Source: Romboutsia sp. CE17 (GTDB taxonomy: Bacteria > Bacillota > Clostridia > Peptostreptococcales > Peptostreptococcaceae). From it: a DNA stretch of 64,000 bases. Shown here piece by piece: positions 34,640 to 43,616 of this stretch (position 1 is the stretch's first letter; each line of letters begins with the position of its first letter). The stretch is taken from positions 2,294,001 through 2,358,000 of the forward strand of contig NZ_CP051144.1 in the NCBI RefSeq assembly GCF_012317385.1, written 5' to 3'. The translations under genes were made by a program, and so were the position numbers. The notes beneath the pieces are model-generated. The model made no database searches. It was not told where the DNA came from and worked only from the letters and a program-made list of their open reading frames with translations.

Positions 34640-35383
34640 ATGATAAAAGGAAGAGTTCATTCAATAGAAACATTTGGAACAGTAGACGGACCAGGAATAA
34701 GATTTATACTATTTATGCAAGGATGTCCATTAAGATGTAAATACTGTCATAACAGAGATACTTGGGACCCAAAATGCGGAACTGAATATACAACAGACCA
34801 AATAATATCACAAGCACTTAAATATTCTTCATATATGAGAGCATCTGGTGGTGGTATAACAGCATCTGGTGGAGAAGCTACTTTACAACCAGAATTCTTA
34901 GCAGAACTATTTGCTAAGGCTAAAAAGAACAATATCCATACATGCTTAGACACTTCAGGTTTTGTAAATATAGATACTATAGCTCCAGTTTTAGAAAATA
35001 CTGATTTAGTTCTTCTTGATATAAAGCATATGAATGAAGAAAAATCTAAAGAATTAACTGGTGTTGGAATTGAAAAAACATTAAAGTTTGCTAAGCATTT
35101 AAGTGATAGAAATATACCAGTTTGGATAAGACATGTTTTAGTACCTGGATATACTGATGACAAAGAAAACTTAGAAATGTTAGCTGAATTTGTTAGTACT
35201 TTAAATAATGTAGAAAGATTTGAGATATTACCATATCATACTATGGGAGTTCATAAATGGGAAAATATGGGCCTAAACTATGAACTTAAAGATGTAGAGG
35301 ATGGTACTCAAGAAGATATAGATAGAGCAATAGATATAATGTCTAAATATGAAGTAGAAATATTTAATAAGAGATCTGCTTAA
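34640..35383 (+). CDS. pflA: pyruvate formate-lyase activating enzyme
   Basis: A radical-SAM enzyme that installs the glycyl radical on PflB. The Fe4S4 cysteines are C29-x3-C33-x2-C36 (GCPLRCKYCHN), followed by the GGE motif in SGGGITASGGEAT near 75-87. I chose the ATG at 34640: GAGGTGG lies 5-7 bases upstream, and the in-frame GTG at 34631 is inside that SD. 247 aa, typical. No second ferredoxin-like cluster is inserted, as expected for PFL activase. Confidence 0.96.
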   Translation: MIKGRVHSIETFGTVDGPGIRFILFMQGCPLRCKYCHNRDTWDPKCGTEYTTDQIISQALKYSSYMRASGGGITASGGEATLQPEFLAELFAKAKKNNIHTCLDTSGFVNIDTIAPVLENTDLVLLDIKHMNEEKSKELTGVGIEKTLKFAKHLSDRNIPVWIRHVLVPGYTDDKENLEMLAEFVSTLNNVERFEILPYHTMGVHKWENMGLNYELKDVEDGTQEDIDRAIDIMSKYEVEIFNKRSA

Positions 35384-35416
35384 ATATTACATTTGTAAAT
35401 TACAATATAAATTTAT

Positions 35417-35472
35417 AAAATAAAAGTCATTCCATTTAACAAAATATTGTTAATAGAATGACTTTTATTTTA
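35417..35472. terminator. bidirectional terminator
   Basis: A 16-base perfect stem (AAAATAAAAGTCATTC / GAATGACTTTTATTTT) lies between pflA and the convergent DUF975 gene. Confidence 0.87.
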
Positions 35473-35473
35473 T

Positions 35474-36103
35474 TTAATATCCAATTAGTATATCTTTAGA
35501 TTTTTGTGATTTAATACTTAGATAGAAATTCGCTATCGTAGCTTCATAATAAGGTATTACATATAATCCTGCCAATCCTAATGTTAGCCCAGTCAATATT
35601 CCCCACAATATAAAACTTAACATTAAAACAAAATAATCTATTTTTTTGCCTTCCATTAGTCTTTTACTCTCTTTTAAACACTCTATTATCCCTATTGCTG
35701 GATTTTCAGCCAAAATGTAATACACTTGTGATAACATAAATGTAAATATAATTCCTGGTATTATTAATAAAATATATCCTATAATTATTATAACATCACT
35801 TAAGATTGCTACTCCGATTACTTTTAATATATTATTAAACCCTGAGAATAAATCTTGAAATTTACTATCTTCCCCTTTTGTTAATTTTAAGAAATATATA
35901 GTCTTACCTAATACTAATGGTATTGTAATTAGTGATATAACTATTGATAATACGCCTATATACATACGATCACTATAATAAGTTAATACCCATTCTAATG
36001 CTCCACATATTGCTATTAATACAAAAACTAATGCTATAGATACTCCCCAATTCCCTTTTAATGATTTTTTAGCTTCTAACTTCATATCTTTTCGTGTATT
36101 CAT
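35474..36103 (-). CDS. DUF975 family membrane protein
   Basis: The 209-aa protein has about five to six hydrophobic segments after a basic N-terminus (KDMKLEAKKSLKGNWGVSI, a DUF975 hallmark). It has the conserved YILAENPAIGIIECLKESKRLMEGKK near 126-151. Function of the family is unknown. Single gene between the pfl locus and thiI. Confidence 0.8.
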   Translation of the reverse strand: MNTRKDMKLEAKKSLKGNWGVSIALVFVLIAICGALEWVLTYYSDRMYIGVLSIVISLITIPLVLGKTIYFLKLTKGEDSKFQDLFSGFNNILKVIGVAILSDVIIIIGYILLIIPGIIFTFMLSQVYYILAENPAIGIIECLKESKRLMEGKKIDYFVLMLSFILWGILTGLTLGLAGLYVIPYYEATIANFYLSIKSQKSKDILIGY

Positions 36104-36240
36104 ATGACCCCCTCCATTTATTGAGTATTATATGAATATTTTAGAAGATTTGTTACATGAAATATATTTACATTTATATATTTTACCTATAGCTATAATT
36201 TTAAGTATGAACCAAACTTTAACTAATATAATTTTCTACA

Positions 36241-36278
36241 ATAAAAATAGGTAAGCTTATATTAATACAAACTTACCT
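36241..36278 (-). terminator. terminator of the nifS-thiI unit
   Basis: On the minus strand AGGTAAG...CTTACCT followed by a T-rich tract, just after the thiI stop. Confidence 0.7.
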
Positions 36279-36302
36279 ACACTATTTATTACTTTTTTAA
36301 TA

Positions 36303-37484
36303 TTAGAATTCTATATCTTCAACTTCTATATTATCTATAGCATCTTTTATTAATTTTTCTACATCTAATTTAGATTCTGATTTTTCTATTCTCTCTAATC
36401 TTGGTTTTGTTACTGGCTTTTTAGGAGCAAATACACTACAACAATCTTCTTCTGGTAATATAGATGTTTCAAATGTACCTATTTTTTGTGCTATATCTAT
36501 TATTTCTGTTTTATCCATAGCTATAAGAGGTCTAAATACCGGCATAGAAACAGATGCATTTGTACAAGTAAGTCCTTGTATTGTTTGAGATGCAACTTGT
36601 CCTATACTTTCTCCTGTAACTAAAGCATCACATCTTCTACTTAGTGCAACTTCCTCAGCTATTCTCATCATGAATCTTCTTGATATTATAGTCATCTCTT
36701 CATCATTACAATTCATACCTATAGCTTTTTGTATTTCTAATATATTTACTTTATGAAGTCTAAGTCTTCCACAATACTTAGATAATATTCTTGCCAAATC
36801 TCTAACCTTCTCTTGCGATTTTTCACTTGTGAATGGATATGTGTGGAAATGTATTGCTTCTATTTCCATACCTCTTTTTGCTACCATCCATGATGCTACT
36901 GGAGAATCTATACCTCCTGATAATAAAGACATAGCTCTTCCATTTGTCCCAAGTGGTAACCCTCCATAACCTGGTACTGTATCGCTATAAACCATTACAT
37001 GATTTTGTCTATACTCACATATTATCTTAGTTTCTGGATTTCTTATGTCTACACCAATTCTATCGTGAACCTTAGATACTAAATATCCAGCTATATCTAT
37101 ACTCATTTCTTGAGAAGTAAATTTAAAATCTTTATCTCCTCTTTTTGATTCTACTTTAAATGTTTTTGCACCAGCTTCTATTTTTTCTTCTAATACTTTA
37201 AGCGCTAACTCTTTTAATTTATCATAGTCTTTTTCAGCTCTTATAGCTGGGCAAACTCCAACTATACCAAATACTTTTCTCACTTCTTCTGCTACTTCTT
37301 CATAGTCATAATCTTCTAGATTAACGTATATTCTTCCATATTCTTTATACACGTCAAATTTTCCTAGTGGCTTAAGCATATTCTTAACATTTTTAACCAG
37401 TTTATTTTCAAATATGTATCTGTTTTTTCCTTTTACACCTATTTCTCCGTACTTAACTATTAGTATATTGTACAAATCCGTCAC
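36303..37484 (-). CDS. thiI: tRNA 4-thiouridine synthase ThiI
   Basis: ThiI adenylates U8 of tRNA and inserts sulfur passed from a cysteine desulfurase; it may also serve thiazole synthesis. The N-terminal ferredoxin-like and THUMP domains (about 1-165) precede the PP-loop [11 protein letters not shown] near 190. At 393 aa it lacks the C-terminal rhodanese domain of enteric ThiI, as in most Firmicutes. The gene lies 40 bases after the desulfurase gene, which is its expected sulfur donor. Confidence 0.95.
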   Translation of the reverse strand: MTDLYNILIVKYGEIGVKGKNRYIFENKLVKNVKNMLKPLGKFDVYKEYGRIYVNLEDYDYEEVAEEVRKVFGIVGVCPAIRAEKDYDKLKELALKVLEEKIEAGAKTFKVESKRGDKDFKFTSQEMSIDIAGYLVSKVHDRIGVDIRNPETKIICEYRQNHVMVYSDTVPGYGGLPLGTNGRAMSLLSGGIDSPVASWMVAKRGMEIEAIHFHTYPFTSEKSQEKVRDLARILSKYCGRLRLHKVNILEIQKAIGMNCNDEEMTIISRRFMMRIAEEVALSRRCDALVTGESIGQVASQTIQGLTCTNASVSMPVFRPLIAMDKTEIIDIAQKIGTFETSILPEEDCCSVFAPKKPVTKPRLERIEKSESKLDVEKLIKDAIDNIEVEDIEF

Positions 37485-37524
37485 CTCTTAGTTATATATT
37501 TTATGTCTAACCTACTTTTATAAG

Positions 37525-38676
37525 TTATCTTCTTCTTATTATCATTCTTAAATCATTTACTGAGTCTTTTAATATTTTTACAACTTCTAGAATTTCTTCT
37601 TTTGTGTTTAAATCCGATAAACTAAATCTTATAGCACCTTCTATTTCATTTTGATTAAGTCCAATTGCATTTAATACATGGCTTCCCTTTTTCTTAGAAG
37701 AACATGCAGAGCCTGTTGATACATAAATTCCTTTTTGCTCTAAATAATGAAGTAATACTTCTCCTCTTACATCCTTAAATGAAACGTTTAGTATATGGCA
37801 AACTCCATCTTCAGGAGAATTTAATTTTATATCTTCTATATTATTTACAATTTCTTCTTTTAAAAGATTTTTTAACTCTGATATCTTATCAATAGTCTTA
37901 TTTAAGTCTTTGTTAATGACTTTTACAGCTTCTCCTAGACCATAAATACCTGGAACATTTTCTGTCCCTGATCTTATACCTATTTCTTGTCCACCACCTG
38001 TAATTAACGGCTTTAATCTATTATTTTCTTTTATATACATAAAACCAATCCCTTTTGGCCCATGTAATTTATGTCCACTAACACTCATAAAATCTATATT
38101 ATATCTTGAAGGTTTAAAGTTGATTTTAGCATAAGATTGTACTGCATCTACATGTAAATATATTTTGTCTTTTAATGACTTTAAATATTTTCCTATATCT
38201 TCTATTGGTTGTATACTCCCTATTTCATTATTTACATGCATTATTGTGATTAAAATAGTACTCGGTTTTATAGCATTTTTTAATTCTTCTATGTTTATTT
38301 TACCATCTCTATCAACTTTTAAATACGTAACTTCAAATCCATCTTGTTCTAAATCATTTAATGTTTGTAAAACCGATGGATGCTCTATCTCTGTTGATAT
38401 TATATGGTTTTTTCTTTTTTTATATAAATTAGCAACACCCCTTATTATAGCGTTATTAGATTCCGTTCCACCTGATGTGAAGTATATCTCCTTATCCTTT
38501 GCGCCTAGAGTTCTTGCAATATCTTGCCTTATTAATTTTATATTTTTCTCTACTTCAATACCTTTTCTATGTAATGAAGATGGATTTGCATAATCAGTAG
38601 TAAGGGCATAAACCATTTTATCTACAACTTCAGGATATGGCTTAGTTGTAGCACTGTTATCTAAATATATTTCCAT
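37525..38676 (-). CDS. cysteine desulfurase (NifS/IscS family)
   Basis: A PLP enzyme that takes sulfur from cysteine as an enzyme persulfide. It has LDNSATTKPYPEV at the N-terminus, the PLP lysine in SGHKLHGPKG (near 200-209) and the persulfide cysteine in TGSACSSKKKG (near 322-332). It is the group I type with an extended loop. Pairing with thiI shows a dedicated role in tRNA thiolation (NifZ-like) rather than general Fe-S assembly; no iscU or iscR is nearby. Confidence 0.93.
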   Translation of the reverse strand: MEIYLDNSATTKPYPEVVDKMVYALTTDYANPSSLHRKGIEVEKNIKLIRQDIARTLGAKDKEIYFTSGGTESNNAIIRGVANLYKKRKNHIISTEIEHPSVLQTLNDLEQDGFEVTYLKVDRDGKINIEELKNAIKPSTILITIMHVNNEIGSIQPIEDIGKYLKSLKDKIYLHVDAVQSYAKINFKPSRYNIDFMSVSGHKLHGPKGIGFMYIKENNRLKPLITGGGQEIGIRSGTENVPGIYGLGEAVKVINKDLNKTIDKISELKNLLKEEIVNNIEDIKLNSPEDGVCHILNVSFKDVRGEVLLHYLEQKGIYVSTGSACSSKKKGSHVLNAIGLNQNEIEGAIRFSLSDLNTKEEILEVVKILKDSVNDLRMIIRRR

Positions 38677-38846
38677 ATACTACACCAACTTTCTTTCATT
38701 AATATATTTTGTTGTTTATTTTTAGTTTTGACATTTATTTAAATTAATTACTAAATATGTGTAAAAAATAAGCTTTAAACTTATTTTTTGAATTTCTCCA
38801 TATCTTTTTATTATACCATTAAAATTCTAGTTTTTTAATATATTTC

Positions 38847-38867
38847 TTGACTTATATATTTGTCGAA
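38847..38867 (+). promoter_or_regulatory. perfect Spo0A box near an upstream TTGACT
   Basis: TTTGTCGAA (38859-38867) matches the Spo0A box TTTGTCRAA at every position. TTGACT (38847-38852) lies just before it, as in the two promoters downstream, but no convincing -10 follows. It is an extra Spo0A site or a decayed third copy. Confidence 0.5.
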
Positions 38868-38894
38868 AAGTTTTTAATTTTTTTTGTAAAACTG

Positions 38895-38923
38895 TTGATT
38901 TTATTGTCGAATATTGATATTAT
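38895..38923 (+). promoter_or_regulatory. promoter of small RNA copy 1, with Spo0A-box match
   Basis: -35 TTGATT (38895-38900), 17-base spacer, -10 TATTAT (38918-38923). The spacer contains ATTGTCGAA (38903-38911), 8 of 9 to the Spo0A box. Spo0A bound there would sit between -35 and -10. Confidence 0.65.
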
Positions 38924-38929
38924 TAATAC

Positions 38930-39050
38930 ATGGTTATCCCCCTGATAACCTTAGTAAAATCTCTATTCCCAATACCCCTTTTAAATGAATACTTTTATAT
39001 TCATTTGACACCTACTTCTGATCGGAAAATTGAAGTAGGTTTATTTTTTT
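38930..39050 (+). ncRNA. tandem small RNA, copy 1
   Basis: Predicted RNA of about 120 nt without a plausible ORF. It starts with a hairpin GGTTATC-CCCCT-GATAACC (38932-38950). A conserved single strand CTATTCCCAATACCCC follows (about 38963-38978), then an AT hairpin AAATGAATA/TATTCATTT, and a terminator CCTACTTC / GAAGTAGG with a T tract (39011-39050). The first 85 or so bases, promoter included, are nearly identical to copy 2. The C-rich loop and single strands could pair with G-rich Shine-Dalgarno sequences, as UCCC-type sRNAs of Firmicutes do. I do not recognise a known RNA family. Confidence 0.65.
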
Positions 39051-39128
39051 GCTTTTTTAGAAAAATAATAGTTTTAAATATATTTAACATAAATTTAATA
39101 TAAATTTTGTGTTTTTCACAAAAAAACA

Positions 39129-39157
39129 TTGACTTTATTGTCGAATATTGTTATTAT
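39129..39157 (+). promoter_or_regulatory. promoter of small RNA copy 2, with Spo0A-box match
   Basis: -35 TTGACT (39129-39134), 17-base spacer, -10 TATTAT (39152-39157). ATTGTCGAA (39137-39145), the same 8-of-9 Spo0A-box match, is at the same place in the spacer as in copy 1. Confidence 0.68.
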
Positions 39158-39163
39158 TAATAC

Positions 39164-39308
39164 ATGGTTATCCCCCTGATAACCTTAATTAAAATCTCTA
39201 TTCCCAATACCCCTTTTGAACGGATATACTTTATATCCATTGTTTAAGATGATAACGGAAATCATCTTAAACAGAAAAAAGAGCTTCCCCAGCTCTTTTT
39301 TTTATTTT
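39164..39308 (+). ncRNA. tandem small RNA, copy 2
   Basis: Predicted RNA of about 145 nt. The same 5' hairpin GGTTATC-CCCCT-GATAACC (39166-39184) and the same CTATTCCCAATACCCC strand follow. After this the sequence diverges from copy 1: hairpins GGATATA/TATATCC (39222-39238) and GTTTAAGATGAT/ATCATCTTAAAC (39242-39272), and a terminator AAAAAAGAGCT-TCCCC-AGCTCTTTTTT (39275-39301) whose loop again is C-rich. Conservation of the 5' part with replaced 3' parts argues that the 5' hairpin and C-rich strand are the functional portion. Confidence 0.68.
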
Positions 39309-39422
39309 TTTAATTATTACCAAAATATTAATTTTGTCGTAAGATAGATTACTTTAGATATTTTTGATATAATTTATATTTAGTAAGAAATTATGAATAT
39401 TATAAACTAAGAGGTGGCTTTT

Positions 39423-40418
39423 ATGACTAATAAAAAGAAAGTTGGTATAGTTTTCACTGGTGGAACTATATCTATGACAGTTGATGAAAAAGTTGGAGCA
39501 GCGATACCTACTTTGTCTGGGGAACAAATAATGTCAATGGTTACTAACATAGATAAGGTGGCTAATGTCGAGGTATTTAATTTTGATGAAATTCCTGGTC
39601 CTCACGTTACACCTGAGAGAATGATGGAACTAAAACATTATGTAAATGACTTATTAAAAAGAGATGATATTGCTGGTGTTGTAATAACACATGGTACTGA
39701 CAGTTTAGAAGAAACTGCTTATTTCTTAGATTTAACTATAGATAATCCAAAGCCTGTAATAGTTACAGGTGCTATGAGAAGTAGCTCTGAGCTTGGATAT
39801 GATGGTCCGAGCAACTTATCTGCAGCAGTTTGTACTGCTATATCAGATAGTGCACGTGGTAAAGGAGTTCTTATAGTTTTAAATAATGAAGTTATTGCTG
39901 CATCTGAAGCTACTAAAACAGATACTTTAGCACTAAATACGTTCCAATCTGTAACTGGAGGACCTTTGGGTGTTATAGACTGTAATGAGCTTCTTATATA
40001 TAAGCATATAACTAAAAGAACTATTATTGATACAGATATAATTGAACCTAAGGTAGCATTATTTAAAGCTGCAGTAGGTATGGATGATACTTTTATAAAA
40101 TTAGCTGTCGATAACGGATACAAAGGTATTGTAATTGAAGCTATGGGTAGAGGTAATCTTCCTCCAAGAATGTATGAAGGTGTTAAATACGCTAGAGAAA
40201 ATAATATACCTGTGGTTATAGTTTCTAGATGTAACTCAGGAAGAGTTTTTGATACTTATGGATACTTAGGTTCTGGTAGAGACCTAAGAAATTTAGAGTG
40301 TATCTTTGGTGGAGACTTACCAGGTCATAAAGCTCGTTTAAAGTTAATATTAGCATTAGGAAAAACTAATAATCTTAATGAAATAAAAGATTTCTTCGAA
40401 GAAGGAATTTACTATTAA
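39423..40418 (+). CDS. ansA: L-asparaginase, type I-like
   Basis: Hydrolyses asparagine to aspartate and ammonia. The two catalytic threonines are T12 (FTGGTIS) and the one in THGTDSLEETAYFL (near 82-95), with the family serine/aspartate in between. No signal peptide, so cytoplasmic. The start is the ATG at 39423, with GAGGTGG 5 bases upstream; the in-frame GTG at 39414 lies in that SD. 331 aa. A TTTGTCGTAA sequence about 90 bases upstream is a poor Spo0A-box match. Confidence 0.92.
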   Translation: MTNKKKVGIVFTGGTISMTVDEKVGAAIPTLSGEQIMSMVTNIDKVANVEVFNFDEIPGPHVTPERMMELKHYVNDLLKRDDIAGVVITHGTDSLEETAYFLDLTIDNPKPVIVTGAMRSSSELGYDGPSNLSAAVCTAISDSARGKGVLIVLNNEVIAASEATKTDTLALNTFQSVTGGPLGVIDCNELLIYKHITKRTIIDTDIIEPKVALFKAAVGMDDTFIKLAVDNGYKGIVIEAMGRGNLPPRMYEGVKYARENNIPVVIVSRCNSGRVFDTYGYLGSGRDLRNLECIFGGDLPGHKARLKLILALGKTNNLNEIKDFFEEGIYY

Positions 40419-40436
40419 ATATTAATATATAATATT

Positions 40437-40486
40437 AAAAGGTAGTATATCAAATTTATTTTACATTTTTTGATATACTACCTTTT
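40437..40486. terminator. bidirectional terminator
   Basis: An 18-base perfect stem (AAAAGGTAGTATATCAAA / TTTGATATACTACCTTTT) lies between convergent ansA and the helicase gene. Confidence 0.88.
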
Positions 40487-40499
40487 TAAATATTTCTAA

Positions 40500-42539
40500 T
40501 TATATATGAATAACATTATTTAAAATACAAACTCTATAATTTAAAATTCTAGTTCCATCATCAAACTTAACTCTTATAGAATCACCATCTTTAGCTACAA
40601 TAACACCTTCTTTAAATCTTTTATGGTATATTGTATCTCCAACATTTATTTTATCCATTTCCTCCTTAGTTGGTGCCTTTATATCATCGATAAATGTAGA
40701 TACTGATACCTTTTTACCATATTTATTTTGTGGAGAACTTATGCATAATTTATCTTCAGCCCTTGTAATTGCTACATACATTAGTCTTCTCTCTTCTTCA
40801 ATTTGCTCACTTTTCTTTTCATCATCATCTAATTCATATGATTTTTCATGTGGTATAGTTCCTTCATTAGCACCTATTATATACACATTCTTAAACTCTA
40901 ATCCCTTTGCACTATGCATAGTAGTAAATATTACGCCATCACTTTGTTCTTTATTTTTATTCCCTACAACTTCTGATTTTACTCTATCTATATGCTCTAA
41001 ATATTCTTTTATAGTTTTAAAATTTGTTGCAGAGCTTTCAAGCTCATTTAATATTTCTATTAATCCATTAGTCTTTATTTTTCTATTTGCACAATAATCC
41101 AATATATATATGTCATATTCTAAACTTGTTCTAATATAAGAAATAGCATTTTGAGGATTTAACGTTTTTAGATAACTTAAATCTATATCTAAATCATTTA
41201 TAGTCTTTACTTGCTTTGGATGTAAATTACATTTTGTTATTAAAGCATTTATAAAGTCACTTTCATCTTTTATGCTATTTATACTATCTTTAGATATATA
41301 TCTAAAAGGCTTATTTATAATTCTTACCCAGTCTTTATTAGAACTAGGGTTTATAGATAGTCTCAAATAAGCAAGTATATCTTGTGCCGCCCAGTGGTCA
41401 TATATAGTTACAATAGAATCTTTAACTATAAAAGGTATTCTCATATCCATAAATACATCTACTAAAGCTCTGGATTGTATATTAGTTCTATATATAACCG
41501 CAAAATCACTATACTCTACAAATTCTTTTTTTATTTCTTCTAAGATTTCCTTTCCTATAATAACAGCCTCTTCTTCTGAATCCTTTGGAGCTATATATGT
41601 AATATTCCCGCCATTTCCTTGACTACATTTTATTACTTTTTCATATCTATTTGAGTTTTTTTCAATTAGCCTATTTGCAATATCTATAATTTCACTTTTA
41701 GATCTATAATTTATATCTAAAAGAACTTTCTTCGTTCCATGAAAGTACTCTTCAAACTCTAATAAAAAATCTGGTCTAGCCCCTCTAAATCCATAAATAC
41801 TTTGATCTTCATCACCAACTACGAAAATATTATTTAGTGGGTTAGAAATTAGTTTTAGTACTTCAAACTGTACTTTATTTATATCTTGAAACTCATCTAC
41901 TAAAATATATCTATACACGTTTCTAACAGTTTCTAATGCTTTGGAATTATTTTTTAATAAGAAATATGTTCTAAGTAACATATCATCAAAATCTATTTTT
42001 TTAATTTGTTGTTTATGCTCCTCGTACAAATTATACGCTTTTATAAATTCATCCTTACTTACTACCTCTGAGTTAAAGTCACTTTTATCCATTAATTCAT
42101 TTTTTACAAATGAAACTTCATTTATAAATTGACCTATAACTTCATCATCTTCCCCATTTTCTACATTTAAACTTTTTAAAATACCTTTAATAGCCAATCT
42201 CTTAGACTTTTCATCTAATATACTATCTAAACTATACTTTTCAAAATGCCTTAAGATTCTAAAAAATACTGAGTGAAATGTTCCATATGTAACCTTATTC
42301 ATTCTTACATCTTTACTTAATGCTATTGCTCTATTTTTCATTTCCATAGAAGAAGCCTTTGTAAAACTTATTGCCAATATACTACTTGGTCTTATATTTT
42401 CATTCACAACCATATTTGCTATTCTATGTGTAATAACTCTAGTCTTCCCTGAACCAGGCCCTGCAAGAACCATACAAGGACCATTTATATGAGTTACTGC
42501 AATCTTTTGATTTTCATTTAATTTATCTATATTTATCAT
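40500..42539 (-). CDS. UvrD/PcrA-type superfamily 1 DNA helicase
   Basis: An ATP-dependent 3'-5' DNA helicase. Walker A is at residues 27-33 (GPGSGKT), motif II VDEFQDIN near 214, DEDQSIYGFRGA near 240 and the C-terminal VAITRAEDKLCIS near 590. A C-terminal tudor-like segment (NVGDTIYHKRFKEGVIVAKDG) is typical of PcrA. 679 aa, shorter than B. subtilis PcrA, so a second, full-length PcrA may exist elsewhere. The start is the ATG 9 bases inside an alternative GTG, because AAGGTGG precedes it by 5 bases. Confidence 0.9.
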   Translation of the reverse strand: MINIDKLNENQKIAVTHINGPCMVLAGPGSGKTRVITHRIANMVVNENIRPSSILAISFTKASSMEMKNRAIALSKDVRMNKVTYGTFHSVFFRILRHFEKYSLDSILDEKSKRLAIKGILKSLNVENGEDDEVIGQFINEVSFVKNELMDKSDFNSEVVSKDEFIKAYNLYEEHKQQIKKIDFDDMLLRTYFLLKNNSKALETVRNVYRYILVDEFQDINKVQFEVLKLISNPLNNIFVVGDEDQSIYGFRGARPDFLLEFEEYFHGTKKVLLDINYRSKSEIIDIANRLIEKNSNRYEKVIKCSQGNGGNITYIAPKDSEEEAVIIGKEILEEIKKEFVEYSDFAVIYRTNIQSRALVDVFMDMRIPFIVKDSIVTIYDHWAAQDILAYLRLSINPSSNKDWVRIINKPFRYISKDSINSIKDESDFINALITKCNLHPKQVKTINDLDIDLSYLKTLNPQNAISYIRTSLEYDIYILDYCANRKIKTNGLIEILNELESSATNFKTIKEYLEHIDRVKSEVVGNKNKEQSDGVIFTTMHSAKGLEFKNVYIIGANEGTIPHEKSYELDDDEKKSEQIEEERRLMYVAITRAEDKLCISSPQNKYGKKVSVSTFIDDIKAPTKEEMDKINVGDTIYHKRFKEGVIVAKDGDSIRVKFDDGTRILNYRVCILNNVIHI

Positions 42540-42642
42540 AATTACCACCTTGAAGTATTATTTAATTACTTTATAATGTTTATATAATATTTTATAATAT
42601 ACCAAACTATTATAATATAGAATCTAGAAAAGGAGAAACTTT

Positions 42643-43557
42643 ATGGAGATAATTAAGCATATATGTGATGATTTTATAGATATTCCACCTAACCATTTTG
42701 TATTTGATATAGAAACTACTGGTCTTAGCCCTAAATTTTGCAAAGTAATACTAATCGGAATAGCTTATAATAAAAATAATAAAACCATAATAAAACAATA
42801 TTTTGCTTCAAATGAAGATGAAGAAAAAGAATTACTTCTAGCATTTATAAAAGATATTGTTATGTTTGATAAACATATTACTTTTAATGGTTTTACATTC
42901 GATATTCCTTTTTTAAATTCTAGATTTCAAAAACATAGTATAGATTTTTCTTTTAATAAAAATGATGATATTGACATACTACGAATTGTTAAACCTTACA
43001 AAGAAAAACTATCTCTTTTGGATTGTAAACTTAAAACTATAGAAAAATACCTTGGAATAGATAGAAATGATACTATTTCTGGAAAAGAAAGCGTTGAATT
43101 ATATAATGAATTTGTTATTACTCAAGATGAAGGATTAAAATCTAAAATATTACTTCATAATTATGAAGACATTTTTTATCTCTCTCAAATGATAAAAATA
43201 CAAGATATTCTATATGAGAAATTAAATCCTTTAAGTATAGTTACTAAAAATCAAGAAGTAAAGTTAGTTCCTATCTCTCATAAAATATCTAAATCAAACT
43301 TAAAAATGAAATACGATATATTCTCAGGTAATATAAATAATATAAATATTTATAAAGATAATTATTCAATAATATTGGAAAATAATCAACTACATATAGA
43401 TATTCTTCTACAAAAAGGTGTTGACTCTAATCAAAACCATATATTATTTTATAAGTTATCAACTATTATACCAATTAAGTTTAATTCAAATTTACTAGAA
43501 AATAATATTATTAGTTTGTGCAATTTTCTTGTAAAAAAAGAATTATCTTCATTATAG
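42643..43557 (+). CDS. RNase H-like exonuclease domain protein (YprB type)
   Basis: A DnaQ-like/RNase_H_2 domain (about 15-195) has D22-x-E24 (VFDIETTGLS), FNGFTFDIPFLNSRF near 87-101, and a later NYEDIFYLSQM. All acidic metal ligands appear to be present. The C-terminal 100 residues are polar and of unknown fold. YprB-like proteins are presumed 3'-5' exonucleases; substrate unknown. It is divergent from the helicase gene, with about 100 bases between them. Confidence 0.8.
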   Translation: MEIIKHICDDFIDIPPNHFVFDIETTGLSPKFCKVILIGIAYNKNNKTIIKQYFASNEDEEKELLLAFIKDIVMFDKHITFNGFTFDIPFLNSRFQKHSIDFSFNKNDDIDILRIVKPYKEKLSLLDCKLKTIEKYLGIDRNDTISGKESVELYNEFVITQDEGLKSKILLHNYEDIFYLSQMIKIQDILYEKLNPLSIVTKNQEVKLVPISHKISKSNLKMKYDIFSGNINNINIYKDNYSIILENNQLHIDILLQKGVDSNQNHILFYKLSTIIPIKFNSNLLENNIISLCNFLVKKELSSL

Positions 43558-43564
43558 GAATCAT

Positions 43565-43608
43565 TCTCAAAATACCTATAAATATAATAATTTAAAGGTA
43601 TTTTGAGA
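43565..43608. terminator. bidirectional terminator
   Basis: A 13-base perfect stem TCTCAAAATACCT / AGGTATTTTGAGA lies between the exonuclease gene and convergent metQ. Confidence 0.8.
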
Positions 43609-43616
43609 TATTTAAC

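Noticed and set aside
38930-39308. T-box or known metabolite riboswitch controlling ansA
   Set aside because: No T-box antiterminator sequence and no conserved core of a riboswitch class I know; each unit has its own promoter and terminator and copy 2 ends more than 100 bases before ansA.
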